Assembly: GCF_963678635.1 (NCBI RefSeq)
Contig: NC_087067.1
Coordinates: 3,731,072 to 3,795,071 of the forward strand
Reading direction: 5' to 3'
DNA: 64,000 nt
Origin: Symsagittifera roscoffensis
Lineage: Eukaryota; Xenacoelomorpha; Acoela; Convolutidae
Shown: positions 27,760 to 39,400 of the stretch, piece after piece
How the letters are laid out: each line of letters begins with the position of its first letter
Numbering within the stretch: the first letter of the stretch is position 1
Notes under the pieces: generated by a model
Databases searched by the model: none
The model's input: only the letters and a program-made list of their open reading frames with translations
What the model was told of the DNA's origin: nothing
Position numbers and translations under genes: made by a program

Positions 27760-29549
27760 GCCGCCAACTTGGATCACTCCATCGATCAAATTCCCATCCA
27801 ACCAACCTTACCTCTTCAATCCCAATAATCCCACTTTTTGCTTTTCCGCCACCCGATTTTCCATCTAGCAATGTAACATCAGGCATGAATTCCGACACTA
27901 ACTCACAAATTTCAGTTTTATACTCCATCTCACAGCTAAATAACCCGAATATTGAAACCCCCGATGAATTTGCCGACTCAGAACCATCTCCATCCAATAA
28001 TTTCCATAACCCTTCTCATTTTTCTCAACCTCCCTTTCAACCCATATTGTCAAATAACCCTGACCCCATCACTCCTACACCCTCTTATGCTTCCCAAGTT
28101 ACCCCAACCTACTCCTCATACCACTCTGACCAATCATCTCCAGATACCCCCCGAATCTCACCAGAGCTAGACAATTTTATTACCCTCCAACAACAACCCT
28201 ACCACCTTAACACCCCGACCATAAACCAAATCTCCTCCACTACAAATTCAACCAATCCTCCTACACCCTCTTCAAATTATACTGAATCATTAGCACCATC
28301 ATCCACATCAACTGAATCCTCACTCAATACTAATAGAGCTTACCGCACTTTTAAAAGAAAATTCCCCAACCATCCTTTCCCAGCAAAACCAGGAACAGCC
28401 CGTGAATACATCAATCACCCCCAGCATACTAACACAAGAGAATTTTTAGCTATCACTTTACCCTCATTTCCACAATACACCTTAAACACCCCTCATGACG
28501 CTAACGAAACACGCAACTTTGTAGACGAATACGTTTTAATGCCCACTCTCTCTTGGACCTCATACTATCATTTCACTAACCCTCTTTGCTTACCTTTAAC
28601 CAACACTTCCATCGATACAGACCGAAACAAAGACATGCTATATCGACTAACTACACCACTCACCGCTAGACAATTTACTTACGTAGGATATAAAAAATCA
28701 CTAAAAATACACACTGCACCTAGAGCTAATGAATATACACTAGAATACTACGATCACAACATCATAAGAGCTAACCAAGATCAATTCTTAGATGAAGATC
28801 GCTTCGCTAATCCACAAATCACCGAGAAATTTTTCATCAAGACACCATATGTATTTACACTAAACATCTTTGACCGAAAGTTTGATCACATTATTTCAGA
28901 AGCACTAACAAGCACACAAGCATACGAAAGTTTTAAAGAACGCTTCCAAATCTTCTCACTAACCTTTCATTTCCTTGCACCACACGAAAGAGATTTACAC
29001 TGCTCACACGATATTATGTTGCGAACTAAACAAACACATACATACAGTTACTATCGTTTCATCCAAAATCACTTTGACCTCCACACACCCTCTAGACAAC
29101 CACACCATCGTTTCCAATTCATCAATTCAAAATACACTTCACCATATTTCCTAAATTTCACATATTGTATTAAAGACACTAACCTTCATGGTATTCTTCG
29201 TAATTATGACCCCATAACCCAAATGTACATCTTCTGTCCCATCACCAAGACCTTCAACGCCGAAGAATCCCGACCCTTCCTTATCCCGCACGAGTTTGTA
29301 CAGCCTATAGAAATCCCCATTTTAGAATTCATCCATAACACTACATTTAACCACAAATTATATAACTTAATCCAAAACACACCTTATGAGTTTGCAGTAG
29401 GCACTGAAGAACTAACCACCATTAAGGCACTTCAATTGCTTTGGCCACTACTTCAAACTAAAAATATCATCCGCATATTAGCTAAACTACTCACAACTTC
29501 AGAACTAATTCACGACATCTTCCCCCACGGTTTTTTCCCCGACGACTAA
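27756..29549 (+). CDS. ORF-Y: 597-aa protein of unknown function, coupled to env (element 1)
   Basis: Starts in the ATGA overlap with the env stop. Residues 1-195 are Ser/Pro/Thr/Asn-rich and probably disordered; codons there are C-rich compared with pol. Residues 200-597 look folded, with many aromatic residues (FKRKFPNHPF, SWTSYYHFTNPLC, YRFIQNHFDLHTP) and a hydrophobic end (TIKALQLLWPLLQ). There is no signal peptide or clear membrane segment, and no recognised domain. The element 2 copy differs at only a few positions, so it is constrained. It ends three bases before a strong splice donor. It could be a structural, nuclear or immune-countering accessory protein; the sequence does not decide. 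Confidence 0.7.
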   Translation: MSRQLGSLHRSNSHPTNLTSSIPIIPLFAFPPPDFPSSNVTSGMNSDTNSQISVLYSISQLNNPNIETPDEFADSEPSPSNNFHNPSHFSQPPFQPILSNNPDPITPTPSYASQVTPTYSSYHSDQSSPDTPRISPELDNFITLQQQPYHLNTPTINQISSTTNSTNPPTPSSNYTESLAPSSTSTESSLNTNRAYRTFKRKFPNHPFPAKPGTAREYINHPQHTNTREFLAITLPSFPQYTLNTPHDANETRNFVDEYVLMPTLSWTSYYHFTNPLCLPLTNTSIDTDRNKDMLYRLTTPLTARQFTYVGYKKSLKIHTAPRANEYTLEYYDHNIIRANQDQFLDEDRFANPQITEKFFIKTPYVFTLNIFDRKFDHIISEALTSTQAYESFKERFQIFSLTFHFLAPHERDLHCSHDIMLRTKQTHTYSYYRFIQNHFDLHTPSRQPHHRFQFINSKYTSPYFLNFTYCIKDTNLHGILRNYDPITQMYIFCPITKTFNAEESRPFLIPHEFVQPIEIPILEFIHNTTFNHKLYNLIQNTPYEFAVGTEELTTIKALQLLWPLLQTKNIIRILAKLLTTSELIHDIFPHGFFPDD

Positions 29550-29552
29550 CAG

Positions 29553-29632
29553 GTAAGTATGAATTAAATGAATATTACTAACTAATTAAAATATTGAAAA
29601 AACTCACCATTCTTTATTCATGTTTTCTTTAG
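29553..29632 (+). other. Predicted 80-bp intron after the last stop codon (element 1)
   Basis: Donor CAG|GTAAGTAT, perfect TACTAAC branch site at 29576-29582, and acceptor TGTTTTCTTTAG ending at 29632. It sits three bases after the ORF-Y stop. The same intron is present, one A shorter, in element 2. Its survival in transposed copies means full-length genomic RNA escapes splicing here. Confidence 0.7.
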
Positions 29633-31113
29633 ATTTTTAGCCTTCATCCGACGATCACCTACAAAAACCACAAAAGACAAATAAAAATCGCAAATTTCAT
29701 CAAACAAATTTCCAAAATTCTATTAATCTCTTACACATATAAATTTATAAATTCAATACCAATGCAGTAAATTAATTTATAAAATTTTCCCCCAAAAGCA
29801 GTAAATCTACATATGATGAAAATTTGTATCTTAAAATTCCCCCATTACTAGCAGTAAATTTCCAAATTCTATGCAGTAAATTAATAAAATGCAATTGCAG
29901 TACTAACCTTTTGATATTTTCATTCACTCGCACAGAAATTCTATCCATACTCGCACAGCTCGCCCACGAAGAATTGTTTAAAATAATGAATTTCAGTTTC
30001 AAGTTTTCACACTCAATAACTCTAACACACGATAACAAGTTTCAAACTTTCCTTTAACCCGGTTGGAGAGGAATCATATACTAAACAAAACTAACCAACG
30101 CAGCTTACTAAATACCACAAATCATAGAATAACAGCATGACTAAGAAAAGGAAACCAACGGTACCCAAACCGGATTAACCCAGTTTAAAACTGGATAATT
30201 TATTCTTTTGAAGACTATTATAAAGTCTTAGAAAGAAATAATAAAACACAAAAAAGTCGAAAGACAAACCCATACCACAAACAATTTGATTTTTGAAAAA
30301 AGGACACAACCAAAGAAACATAAGTAAAACCACAACAAACCCAACATAAAACGTTGTCACATAACAGGACCCCTCACAAAAACCGCATGAAATCATACTC
30401 CCACACCTGGCCTAACCCACCAGGAAAGGACGTCCTGAGCATGCTCTATAGCCGGCCTAACCCACCGCGCTACATCCACGCTTTGTGACCACACCTTTAT
30501 TTTTAATAAGAGCTACTCAAGGGTGAGTAACTCTTCAAAATAACCGAACTAAAACAAAAAGCTTTTGTGAAAACAACTAACTAAAATCATGATTAAAAAA
30601 TATTAAACTAATAAAAGTTTTATAAAATGTAAAATCACATGATGCAATATATAGATCAGAATACAACACCAAGGACGAACATCAAAAGACAAGACGACCT
30701 CACTACACTCGAGAGAGAATGACCAACTACAATCGATATGCCACTCACAATCACAACTCAAAGGATTTAGAGTACGACTTGACTTCGCAGAAAAGGACTT
30801 CATTGAACTAGACCAATGACCACCTCGATGTTCAAGTATACGTACAGATCCGAGTAATCAGGCATCCCCTCCACGCACAATCTCCACGCCATTCCCAAGC
30901 TAGATCAGATACAAAGGAAGTTCTCCCTGAAGAACAGAAAAACCTGACATAGCCAACCATTCTGAAATCAGAATTGGTTTTGTTGCAAAGACTCAGTCGT
31001 TGTCACAAGGAGAAGCGAAAGAAAATTGTGATGTTCGCCAAATACCAACGTCCATCATCCATCCTTGAACTACAGAAGAACTGTTCTAAAAAACACTGTA
31101 AAACCCGGATGGG
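29633..31113 (+). other. Structured 3' non-coding region of element 1
   Basis: Contains about five GCAGTA phrases (29763-29905) alternating with AAAATT-C5 tracts; the palindrome CCAGTTTAAAACTGG (30180-30194); two copies of GGCCTAACCCACC (30409-30421 and 30454-30466) bracketing two abutting 10-bp palindromes, AGGACGTCCT and GAGCATGCTC (30427-30446); and a hairpin at 30509-30534. A short purine run, GGATGGG (31107-31113), just before the 3' LTR is the only polypurine-tract candidate. No convincing gene; a 66-codon minus-strand frame near 30603-30803 is not accepted. Confidence 0.6.
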
Positions 31114-31521
31114 TGGAACCTGATCTAAACTATATTTTATGATTGGATAAATTAAATGTTTTACCAATGTAAAGTATTTAATATTAACCAATCATGATCC
31201 ATCTAACTAACAACCCACTTATTTGTAAGTGCTGAAGTTACTTGTAATTTCAGCACCAGAGAGATTTGAATTTAACTTAGAAATTAGTTGGACTCTCCCG
31301 AGCACTTCAGCAGCCGCAATAAACCAGTATACCCTAGATCTATTGAGCCTAGCAGAGACTAGTTAAACAACCTGAGACTAGATAGTATAAGAGTAAGATT
31401 AGGATCGGTATTAGACTAAGAAGTTGCACGAATCTATCCGGCCGAAAATAAGATAGCGTGACGAGCAGACGGTGTACCCTATCCGAAATTACTCTATGAG
31501 TTACGCCCCAGTCATAACTCA
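31114..31521 (+). repeat. 3' LTR of element 1 (408 bp)
   Basis: I see no difference from the 5' LTR of this element, including the element-1 form GAGTTACGCCCC near the right end (element 2 reads GAGTTATACACCCC). It is followed by the AAAG target duplication. Confidence 0.95.
31318..31323 (+). terminator. Polyadenylation signal AATAAA in the 3' LTR of element 1
   Basis: Canonical hexamer at the middle of the LTR; the likely cleavage site is 10-30 bp downstream, which would set the R/U5 border. Confidence 0.6.
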
Positions 31522-31525
31522 AAAG

Positions 31526-34359
31526 ATAAGGGAGTGTCCTCAAGGCTCAAAACGTGGGGAGGGATTGGGTGTAACTGCATAATGCTAGGTAAATAATACG
31601 ACTGGAACTTAAGACGACATTGCAATATGTGACAATTTAGAATTTATACAGATAATTTGAACTCTTCGAAATTAATCTATTATAATTCTCAGAAGTGTTG
31701 TCCCAAAGACCCACCAAAAACGGTTGTTGTCTTAACAGCTGTCGTATTATTTGCCGGATAAAACCTGCCTGATTTGCTCATTTTTGTTGTTGATATCTGA
31801 TGTGGTTGAAAAGGTCAAAAAGGGAAGACATGCCTCCAGAATTGTTTCTTTTCATTTTTATCTAGAAGCTGAGATCTGAACTATTAGTAATCGCGAAAAA
31901 ATTGAACTGATTTTTTTGTTTTTGTCAGGTTTATTTTAAAACAATTTGCCTGACATACAATAAAAAAACATTTGTAGACACAGTTATTCTCCAGCGGTAG
32001 AAGCTGTAGAAAAAAATCATGAAGCTTTTGGTTAATTTTTCTTAATTGCAGTTAAAAACGTACATTTTTAGCTTGCAAAATATTTAACTAGATAACAAGA
32101 AAACGTCTTAGGTTTTTATTCCAATCTGTTGTGTTTCTAAATGCTTTCGACTTTCAATTTGAATAAACATTTTTCAAAAAACTTTATTGGAACAACGAAA
32201 CTCTCAAATTTTTTCAAAACTGGTTTGAAGTTTAAAAGCGTGTTAACTTTTAGTATCCAAGAAAATCAAAAATTATTCAAAACAGTATAAAAACAATTAT
32301 TTCAAAAAAGCGGTACTGGTTAAAAACATTCTGCTCCGCTCCGCTTCGGTCATGCACATACAATCGACACGAATGATGTTACGCACCATGAGTATTTGTC
32401 AAAAAAAAACTGATGATATTATATTAACTGCATGAAGCTTTTTGAGAATTGTCAGAGCCGCATATATGATTGCGTATACTACATAATAAAACTTTAATTC
32501 TAACTTATCAAACTTCATACTACATACATAAAAATTTAATTCTAACTTATCAAACTTCAAACAAATAACGTTTTTTTCTGGAAATTTGATTTCGTGGAGG
32601 TTAGAAAAACTCTAATAGTTTTTGTTGTCTGCTACTTACCGATGATAATTAAGGGAGAAGGAAGAATTTGAATCAATGGCGCCAATTTTATTAATAACTG
32701 ACTAGAAAAGAAAAATTGTTTATCTTTTTTGACGCCCAATTTGGCTTTCAAGAGTCGCTAATCTACAACTAATATAAATATTTTAAAACTTTCATTTAAA
32801 AATATCGTTTCCTCAAAAATTTTGAGAAACATAATTAAAATGCCTCAAAATTTCATTCATATCAGGGAGCCTTATAATCAATTTTGACATTTTGATTTGC
32901 TGCTAACAATCAGGGGGGATACTTTTCGAAGAATTTTTTACTCAATCACTTTTCGATAACTCTCTCTTGCAGGTTTTTGTTACGCTTCGTTTATAAACAG
33001 TTAACAAAATTTGACTTTTTCTCTGCAAGTAGCATAGAAAATTCTGAGCTCAGAGTGACAATTTTGAAGCATATGTAGAAAAAGGAAAGCATTTGTTTTT
33101 TTGAAGTTTGATTTTTGAATTTGCTTTATTTCGAGGGTATATGTGGGGAACCAAAACCGTAATGTGACGCTGCTAGCAAAAAAAAATTACGTAGTTTTAA
33201 AAAATATATTGCCATTCAAAGTTTTGTGAAAAGGAAAATACGCTTTCCTAAACACAAGTCAAAATAAATACACTTATTTTTTTGAATATTAGGAAGTTGC
33301 TACGGCTCAGCAATCAAAATACTGATACCAAATTTAAAAATCCTGATTATCTAAAATTTCAGGAAGTTTTCAAAAAAGGTCTAAAAACCAAATCAACATG
33401 GGCAAGTTTGCACTTTGGAAAGCTTTTGAGATAGACTTCCGAGTATTATTAGTAGTAAATGTCAAATGTTTACAGTTCATTTAAGTTGGAAATTTCAAGG
33501 GTTTGAAAAATTACTCTTTCAGGCCAAAAGCAATATAATGATCTAGAAAAATTTGAACCAAAAAACAGTTCTGCCAGAAAATATGACAGGGAGGTAAACA
33601 ACTAACCCCAAAGTTCTCTGCTTAGTGCATTTTTAATCAATCTTAAGGTCATTTTAATCAATTTTTTGTGATCACAGGTAGGGCAACACCTGCTGGTGTA
33701 ATTAGGTTGTTTGATCAGATCTCCGTAAATATGGGTCAACAGTTCATTACATGGGTCATTAGCGGCCCTTCTTGTGATTAAAATTTATTTCTACTTAGGG
33801 TTTTTGGGCCTAGTACATGGCTGAAGATTCAACCAAAACCTCATTTTGCGTGAATATTGATTACTAAAACAAATTTTGATGTTTCGGCGCCCGGAAAAAA
33901 TTCCGGGTAAAAATAAGGAATAGTGGTGCTCGAGGTGGTTTTTTCTCCAGACAAATTTCGACTTTTTAACTGCAGTTTTTGACAGATTTTTCATAACGTT
34001 TGGAAGGTAATAAAGTCATGGGCATTTGAACACTGCGAGTTTGGCCGATTCCGTATTAAATCGCGTTTACAACATTTTGGACAATTTTGCTACTAGCGGA
34101 GATTTAATACGTCATAAGAATGGTTCCAATTTGATTAAGGTATGATATTAAATCTATTCAAAATTTTGCTATTTACAAAAAGTATCACTTCACAATTTAC
34201 ATTCAGCGTGGGATGAGTTTCAAAAAAAAACAATTTTAGCAATTTTTTTCTCAATTTTTTTTTCAAATTTTTTTCGACTTTTAAAAGGAAACGTTACTCT
34301 GTAGAGTGGGAATATTCATGGTTCCGCCCTAATACAAGCAGTTTTGTTTTGTTACCCAG
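31526..34359. other. Unique DNA between elements 1 and 2, no gene seen
   Basis: AT-rich host DNA. It holds a 42-bp direct duplication near 32493-32560 (TTTAATTCTAACTTATCAAA twice) and a member of a dispersed repeat at about 33800-34340. No coding frame stands out. Confidence 0.5.
33800..34340. repeat. Dispersed repeat family, copy A
   Basis: Shares ordered phrases with about 53440-53900 and 56090-56470: CAGACAAATTTCG, a GGGTTTGAA/GGCATTTGAA block followed by TTTGGCC, GCGGAGATTTAAT-CGTC, GTGGGATGA, and an end near CCTAATACAAGCAGT. Element 2 inserted about 20 bp beyond that end. Confidence 0.5.
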
Positions 34360-34769
34360 TGGAACCTGATCTAAACTATATTTTATGATTGGATAAATTA
34401 AATGTTTTACCAATGTAAAGTATTTAATATTAACCAATCATGATCCATCTAACTAACAACCCACTTATTTGTAAGTGCTGAAGTTACTTGTAATTTCAGC
34501 ACCAGAGAGATTTGAATTTAACTTAGAAATTAGTTGGACTCTCCCGAGCACTTCAGCAGCCGCAATAAACCAGTATACCCTAGATCTATTGAGCCTAGCA
34601 GAGACTAGTTAAACAACCTGAGACTAGATAGTATAAGAGTAAGATTAGGATCGGTATTAGACTAAGAAGTTGCACGAATCTATCCGGCCGAAAATAAGAT
34701 AGCGTGACGAGCAGACGGTGTACCCTATCCGAAATTACTCTATGAGTTATACACCCCAGTCATAACTCA
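34360..34769 (+). repeat. 5' LTR of element 2 (410 bp)
   Basis: Same as the element 1 LTR apart from GAGTTATACACCCC in place of GAGTTACGCCCC near the right end. AATAAA at 34564-34569. Confidence 0.95.
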
Positions 34770-34771
34770 TC

Positions 34772-34794
34772 TGGTGCGACCATAAGTCTCGAAC
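34772..34794 (+). promoter_or_regulatory. Primer-binding site of element 2
   Basis: TGGTGCGACC... two bases after the LTR, identical to element 1. Confidence 0.7.
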
Positions 34795-34857
34795 AAGACC
34801 TTACTAGATTAGAATTAACCAAAAATAGATTAGAAATTAGACAAAAACATTTACAAA

Positions 34858-35091
34858 ATGTTATACGACAATAATTTAATTGAAATGTCTCTCCGACTCA
34901 ATAGATCCGAGCCAATATTCCGAACCATAATAGAACTACCCGGAATTGGAAGAAGACATCGAACCAAAGACGACATACGACAAAGTAGAAACTTGCCGTA
35001 TAGTTATATGATAGTTCGGCAAAAGCCAGAACAAACTTTTATATTTCGAATACTACTTGCAATGAATTTAGATTTCCATTTGCAAACATAA
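34858..35091 (+). CDS. ORF77 of element 2
   Basis: 77 residues, identical to the element 1 product; one silent base change (AGATCC for AGATCA) is visible. Small, Arg-rich, no recognised domain. It sits between the primer-binding site and the repeat-rich leader. Its invariance despite drift in the adjoining leader supports a coding role. Confidence 0.6.
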   Translation: MLYDNNLIEMSLRLNRSEPIFRTIIELPGIGRRHRTKDDIRQSRNLPYSYMIVRQKPEQTFIFRILLAMNLDFHLQT

Positions 35092-36020
35092 AACCTTGAA
35101 GTAAATCTTCAAAATCATTTCAGGCGCTAAACAAAATTAATATTATACAATAACGATTGATAAAAAGATCTAAGATCGTTTTCTTAAAATTCTGCAGTAT
35201 TATACAAAACATGTTTGAAAAATATTTATTGGAAAATAAAAATAAAAATTAGTAGCATGACAATAAATGGTTAGTAATCATAAATCATCTTGTTGTTCCA
35301 GCTTCATCACCTAAAACATAACAGCAATCATCAACTCACTAATATCATCAAAACACTAAATCTTTCCTTTACACAAATTTAAAAATTTATTAAAACTTAA
35401 AGTCACTTAATTTTAAAACCAGATCATCAAGGCTTATCCTTGGATCTTAAATCATTTTCTACCTAATTAAATTTTAAATTTGATCATCAAGGCTTATCCT
35501 TGGATCAAACAGAACAACTTTGTTCTCCCCCACCAACTTAAAGTGTCTAACGACCTCAAACGTCGATTCACTACCCAACCCTTTCTAAAAACCCAGGACT
35601 AATAGAAATTTTTAAACAAAACTAATCATTCAAATTAGGATAAACAGTGAAGAACTTCGGTTATTCATCCTTCACTTGACCCCCCCTCTTACCAGACCCA
35701 GGATAAATCTTAGACTTAGTAAGTTTAAAATAGTATCTAACGAACTACTCGCGTTCTAATTATACCTGAACCTTGTGGATCGATTTACTATTCTCCAACC
35801 CTTGAACACAATCACTACCCCTAAGTAAGATTAAGTAAGTTAACACCTTAGCTTATACTAGTCACGAGAAAGTAAAAATCATTCTTCGGAATCGATATAC
35901 TTTTCTCTCCAACCCTGAACAAATAGACCCAGGTTAAGCTAACCAAAAAATCGTAAGAACTAACAGTTTAGGAAAATAGAAATCATTTAACAACTTTTTG
36001 CATCCGTCATTCTAAACCTT
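35092..36020 (+). promoter_or_regulatory. Repeat-rich untranslated leader of element 2
   Basis: Same architecture as element 1: two 25-bp palindromes (35422-35446 and 35482-35506), the triplicated CCAACCCT module, the AGTGAAG/CTTCACT hairpin and GTAAG donor-like motifs at 35719, 35825 and 35835. Small indels occur between these units while the units themselves are kept. Confidence 0.6.
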
Positions 36021-36488
36021 ATGTCATTTAAAAACCTAGGAAATAAACAAACAATCATTTTACACAATTGTGAAATAGATAACAAAAAATACGACCTTGT
36101 AATCACACCTCATACACAAACAGTTGGATACATTCGCACAAAACGACAAACACTAAAGAGAAAAATAATAACTAAACAAAGACAAATAACACGAAAAAGA
36201 TTTTCAAAAAATCGAAACGCATTTTCAGAATCAGAAACCAACAGTTTAGACGAACTTTACAAACTAAAAGAATCAATAGATAAAAATTACCCACTTCACG
36301 ATCAATTATATTTTTCTGACTCAGAAACAACTTCAAATTCATCACAAAGAGGAAAAAGAAGAATAAAAAAACAGTACAAACAAAAACCAGTACATCTATA
36401 CAATTGGAATCAACCAATTCGACACATTAATAATTACATATTAACAGTTATCGAACGAAAAAATGAGTTCAACGCACACCCCAGGTGA
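36021..36488 (+). CDS. ORF155: basic pre-Gag protein (element 2)
   Basis: 155 residues with the same Lys/Arg-rich N-terminal segment and the same 26-nt overlap with gag-pol as in element 1. It differs from element 1 at a handful of positions (for example KQKP for KHKP, and EFNAHPR for ELNTHSR at the end). The terminal changes lie in the overlap with gag, where both frames are constrained. Function unknown. Confidence 0.75.
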   Translation: MSFKNLGNKQTIILHNCEIDNKKYDLVITPHTQTVGYIRTKRQTLKRKIITKQRQITRKRFSKNRNAFSESETNSLDELYKLKESIDKNYPLHDQLYFSDSETTSNSSQRGKRRIKKQYKQKPVHLYNWNQPIRHINNYILTVIERKNEFNAHPR

Positions 36489-39400
36489 AGAAACTCCAGA
36501 TGATGATGAAATCTTTCCTTTTATAGTAGATGCAGATACCGATAGAGGACAACACATATTTTGTCAAAATTTACTCGTAAATTTATTTGAACCCGGAATC
36601 AGTCCATGTAAAACAGAGTTCCCCGATGTAAAAATCAAAAGACAAATCATAGATCACTATCTAAAAGATATATGCAACATAACACAACAGTATGGAATCT
36701 ACTCTATAGAATTCACTTCCCCAAACCATAATAATAGAACATATACTATTCAAACAGACGATCTTGATTTAGAATTTTCAAAAGTTTTTTCAGAATATAT
36801 AAAAAGCATCCAATACCATAACTCACAAAGAGCAAACTCCATTTTCACCAATGAAGTTTTCGCAATAATATATAGTTATATTTCGATATTAGAAAACGAA
36901 ATCCCAATAACAAATGTCTCACCGACAGAAACATCTAAACATCTAAGAGTACGACATGAAATCACACTACTCTCTAGTTATTTAAACATCATTAAAGAAA
37001 ATTTCACGAAAGACGACGTTTCACAACATACCAAACACGATTTACAAAAAATTTTGGCATGGTTCATAATAGATTATTTCACACACAATATTGATTTAAT
37101 TGCACAAGCAAGAAAAAATTTTAGACCCCAAAATCCGAACGATGATACCGCTATCACAGAACAATCAGATTATGTTTGGGACCCCGAATGGTCTCATCCC
37201 GCATTTATAAACTTTCCACAATCAATCTCAAGTCAAGCAATAGGTACAATATCTTACATAACAGATTATGTAAGAGTAATACCATTAACAATAGATGCAA
37301 CACCATTAAACTATAATACATTTTTACCCGATACACAAAATAATAGTTTAAACTCTACAGTCATACACAATGAAAACCTCAATGGAACTAGGAATCTTAC
37401 TCAACAAGATATCCAGACACCATCACACTTCATAAATGAAGAAATTGTACACACAACAACTACACAACAAAGTATTTCACCAATACGCCCAAATTTAACA
37501 ACACCAAGAAATACAAATCCTTCACAAACACAGGTAACCTTACAATCAACCGTTAAACCTTCGGTTGCCCCTAAATATTCACATATGGATTACCAAACAT
37601 ACAGACCCATGACAATACCATCAAAAACACGCAAAACATTCACTAGAAACAACTTTGCAGACCATAATTATAATTATACACATCCATCAAAAACAAATTA
37701 TCAACCACAAAGAAATTTTAATCAATATACAAAACCTCGAAACTGGGATAACCCAACGGCCCAATATAATTCCAAAAACTTTCAACCAAATCCTCCACAG
37801 GATCGCAGTGAAAATTACCCATTTTTTCAACAAAATAAAAATAAAAAACAGACATCTTATCAAATGGATTATTTATCCTCAGATGATGATTTCATACAGC
37901 CAGATATATTTGCACCAAATACTCAAGAATATCGTAGACAAGGAATACAGAAAACACGTACAAATTATAGAAATTTTTCTCCACAATCAATAGATGCACA
38001 ATATCAACAACCAATTCAACAACAAAATCCAATTAATATACAATCTTTTCAACCAATTCAACAACAAAATCCAATGACTACACACTCGTATCAACCATCA
38101 CAAATGCAAAACGAAATACCACTCCCATATTATCTCCAACAACATGAAATAACAAGAAACCAACTTTCAAATTTTTCTCAAATGCCAAATGCAGCTGAAT
38201 CATTACAAATGACAATGAATCCATACCTTATGGGTGGATCATCAATAACATCAAATAAACCTTTAATGGTCTTCACAGGAACAGACCCTGAATACTCTGT
38301 AGAAGATTACTTAAATGCAGTAACAGCAAATTTGATTTTAAATATAGGACCTGAACCAATTAATACGCCACTACATCAAAACTGGATACATCGACGCACA
38401 GCGTTGATACAAACAACCTTAGATGGCGCAGCACAAAAATGGTTTTCAGTACTACCTCAAGAAATAAAATCAAACTGGAAAAGATTTACACAAGAATTTT
38501 CAAAAATGTTTGACTCCGAAAGAAACAAACAACAACAAAGAGTTTTATGTAATGAAATTCGCAGATTACCAAACGAAACCATCAAGCAAATAGCAGTACG
38601 AATCGAAACACTAGTTCGAAAAGCATACTCACTAAATACACATGACTATAAAAACACAAAGATGACAGAAATCTTAATGATGACCTTAACACCACAATTA
38701 AGGAAAATAGCAATAAAAAAGAGAGCATCCCATCCTTCTTCAATTCGAGAACCCGATTTAGATTTTAGAAAACTAGTAGACAAACTAGAACAAGCAGAAA
38801 TCACGATGAAACTAGAAGAAACGGAAAATCTGAAATTACAATACGTTAACAAAATTGAAACGACTCCCACTAATATTAATAATATACAAGAATCAGAAAC
38901 AGATCTCGTTGAAAAAATCACTGAAATACTCAATATTTACGAAAAGAACCCGAACTTTAAAGGCAAACCATCTTTCAAAAAATGGTGTAATTATTGCCGA
39001 CGATACGGACATAGTATTTCCGAATGTAGACAAAAACAGCAAGATAGTCAAAATAAACCTCAAAAATACAAAGAACCAAATAAATCATTCTATCAATACA
39101 TGAAAAAAGATCAAAATCTACCAAACAAAAATGTATACAGCAACAACAGTTCAGGAAAGCCACTTCCGAACAATACCAGTTATACAAGAAATCAATCCCC
39201 ATATAACTCAAGTTATAGAGGAAGATCACCAGAACGAAGAAATACACAAAACTCATCACAAAATCACTACAATAGACCAAATAGTAGAAATAACTACTCC
39301 AGATCAAATTCAAATACACAACGATTTGTTTCTAGATCTAATTCCCAATCAAGAAATAACTACTATCCAAACAACCAATCACGAAATTCATCATACAATA

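Larger units (their letters stand above)
12672..31521 (+). mobile_element. Element 1: complete giant env-bearing Ty3/Gypsy retroelement, 18,850 bp
   Basis: It is bounded by two 408-bp LTRs (12672-13079 and 31114-31521) in which I see no difference, both TGGAACC...AACTCA. The 4 bp before (12668-12671) and after (31522-31525) are both AAAG, a target-site duplication. All internal frames are open: ORF77, ORF155, Gag-Pol, p76, p62, ORF-X, Env and ORF-Y. Pol order is protease, RT, RNase H, integrase, which places it in Ty3/Gypsy (Metaviridae). The length is far above the usual 5-9 kb. Identical LTRs and intact frames indicate a recent insertion from an active family. Confidence 0.95.

Noticed and set aside
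27746-27997. Minus-strand 83-codon frame at the env/ORF-Y junction, kept in both copies
   Set aside because: Conservation is explained by the two plus-strand genes beneath it.
30409-30490. Possible tRNA or tRNA-derived SINE on the minus strand
   Set aside because: A D-arm-like box A phrase is visible but no box B (GGTTCGA) or acceptor stem follows.
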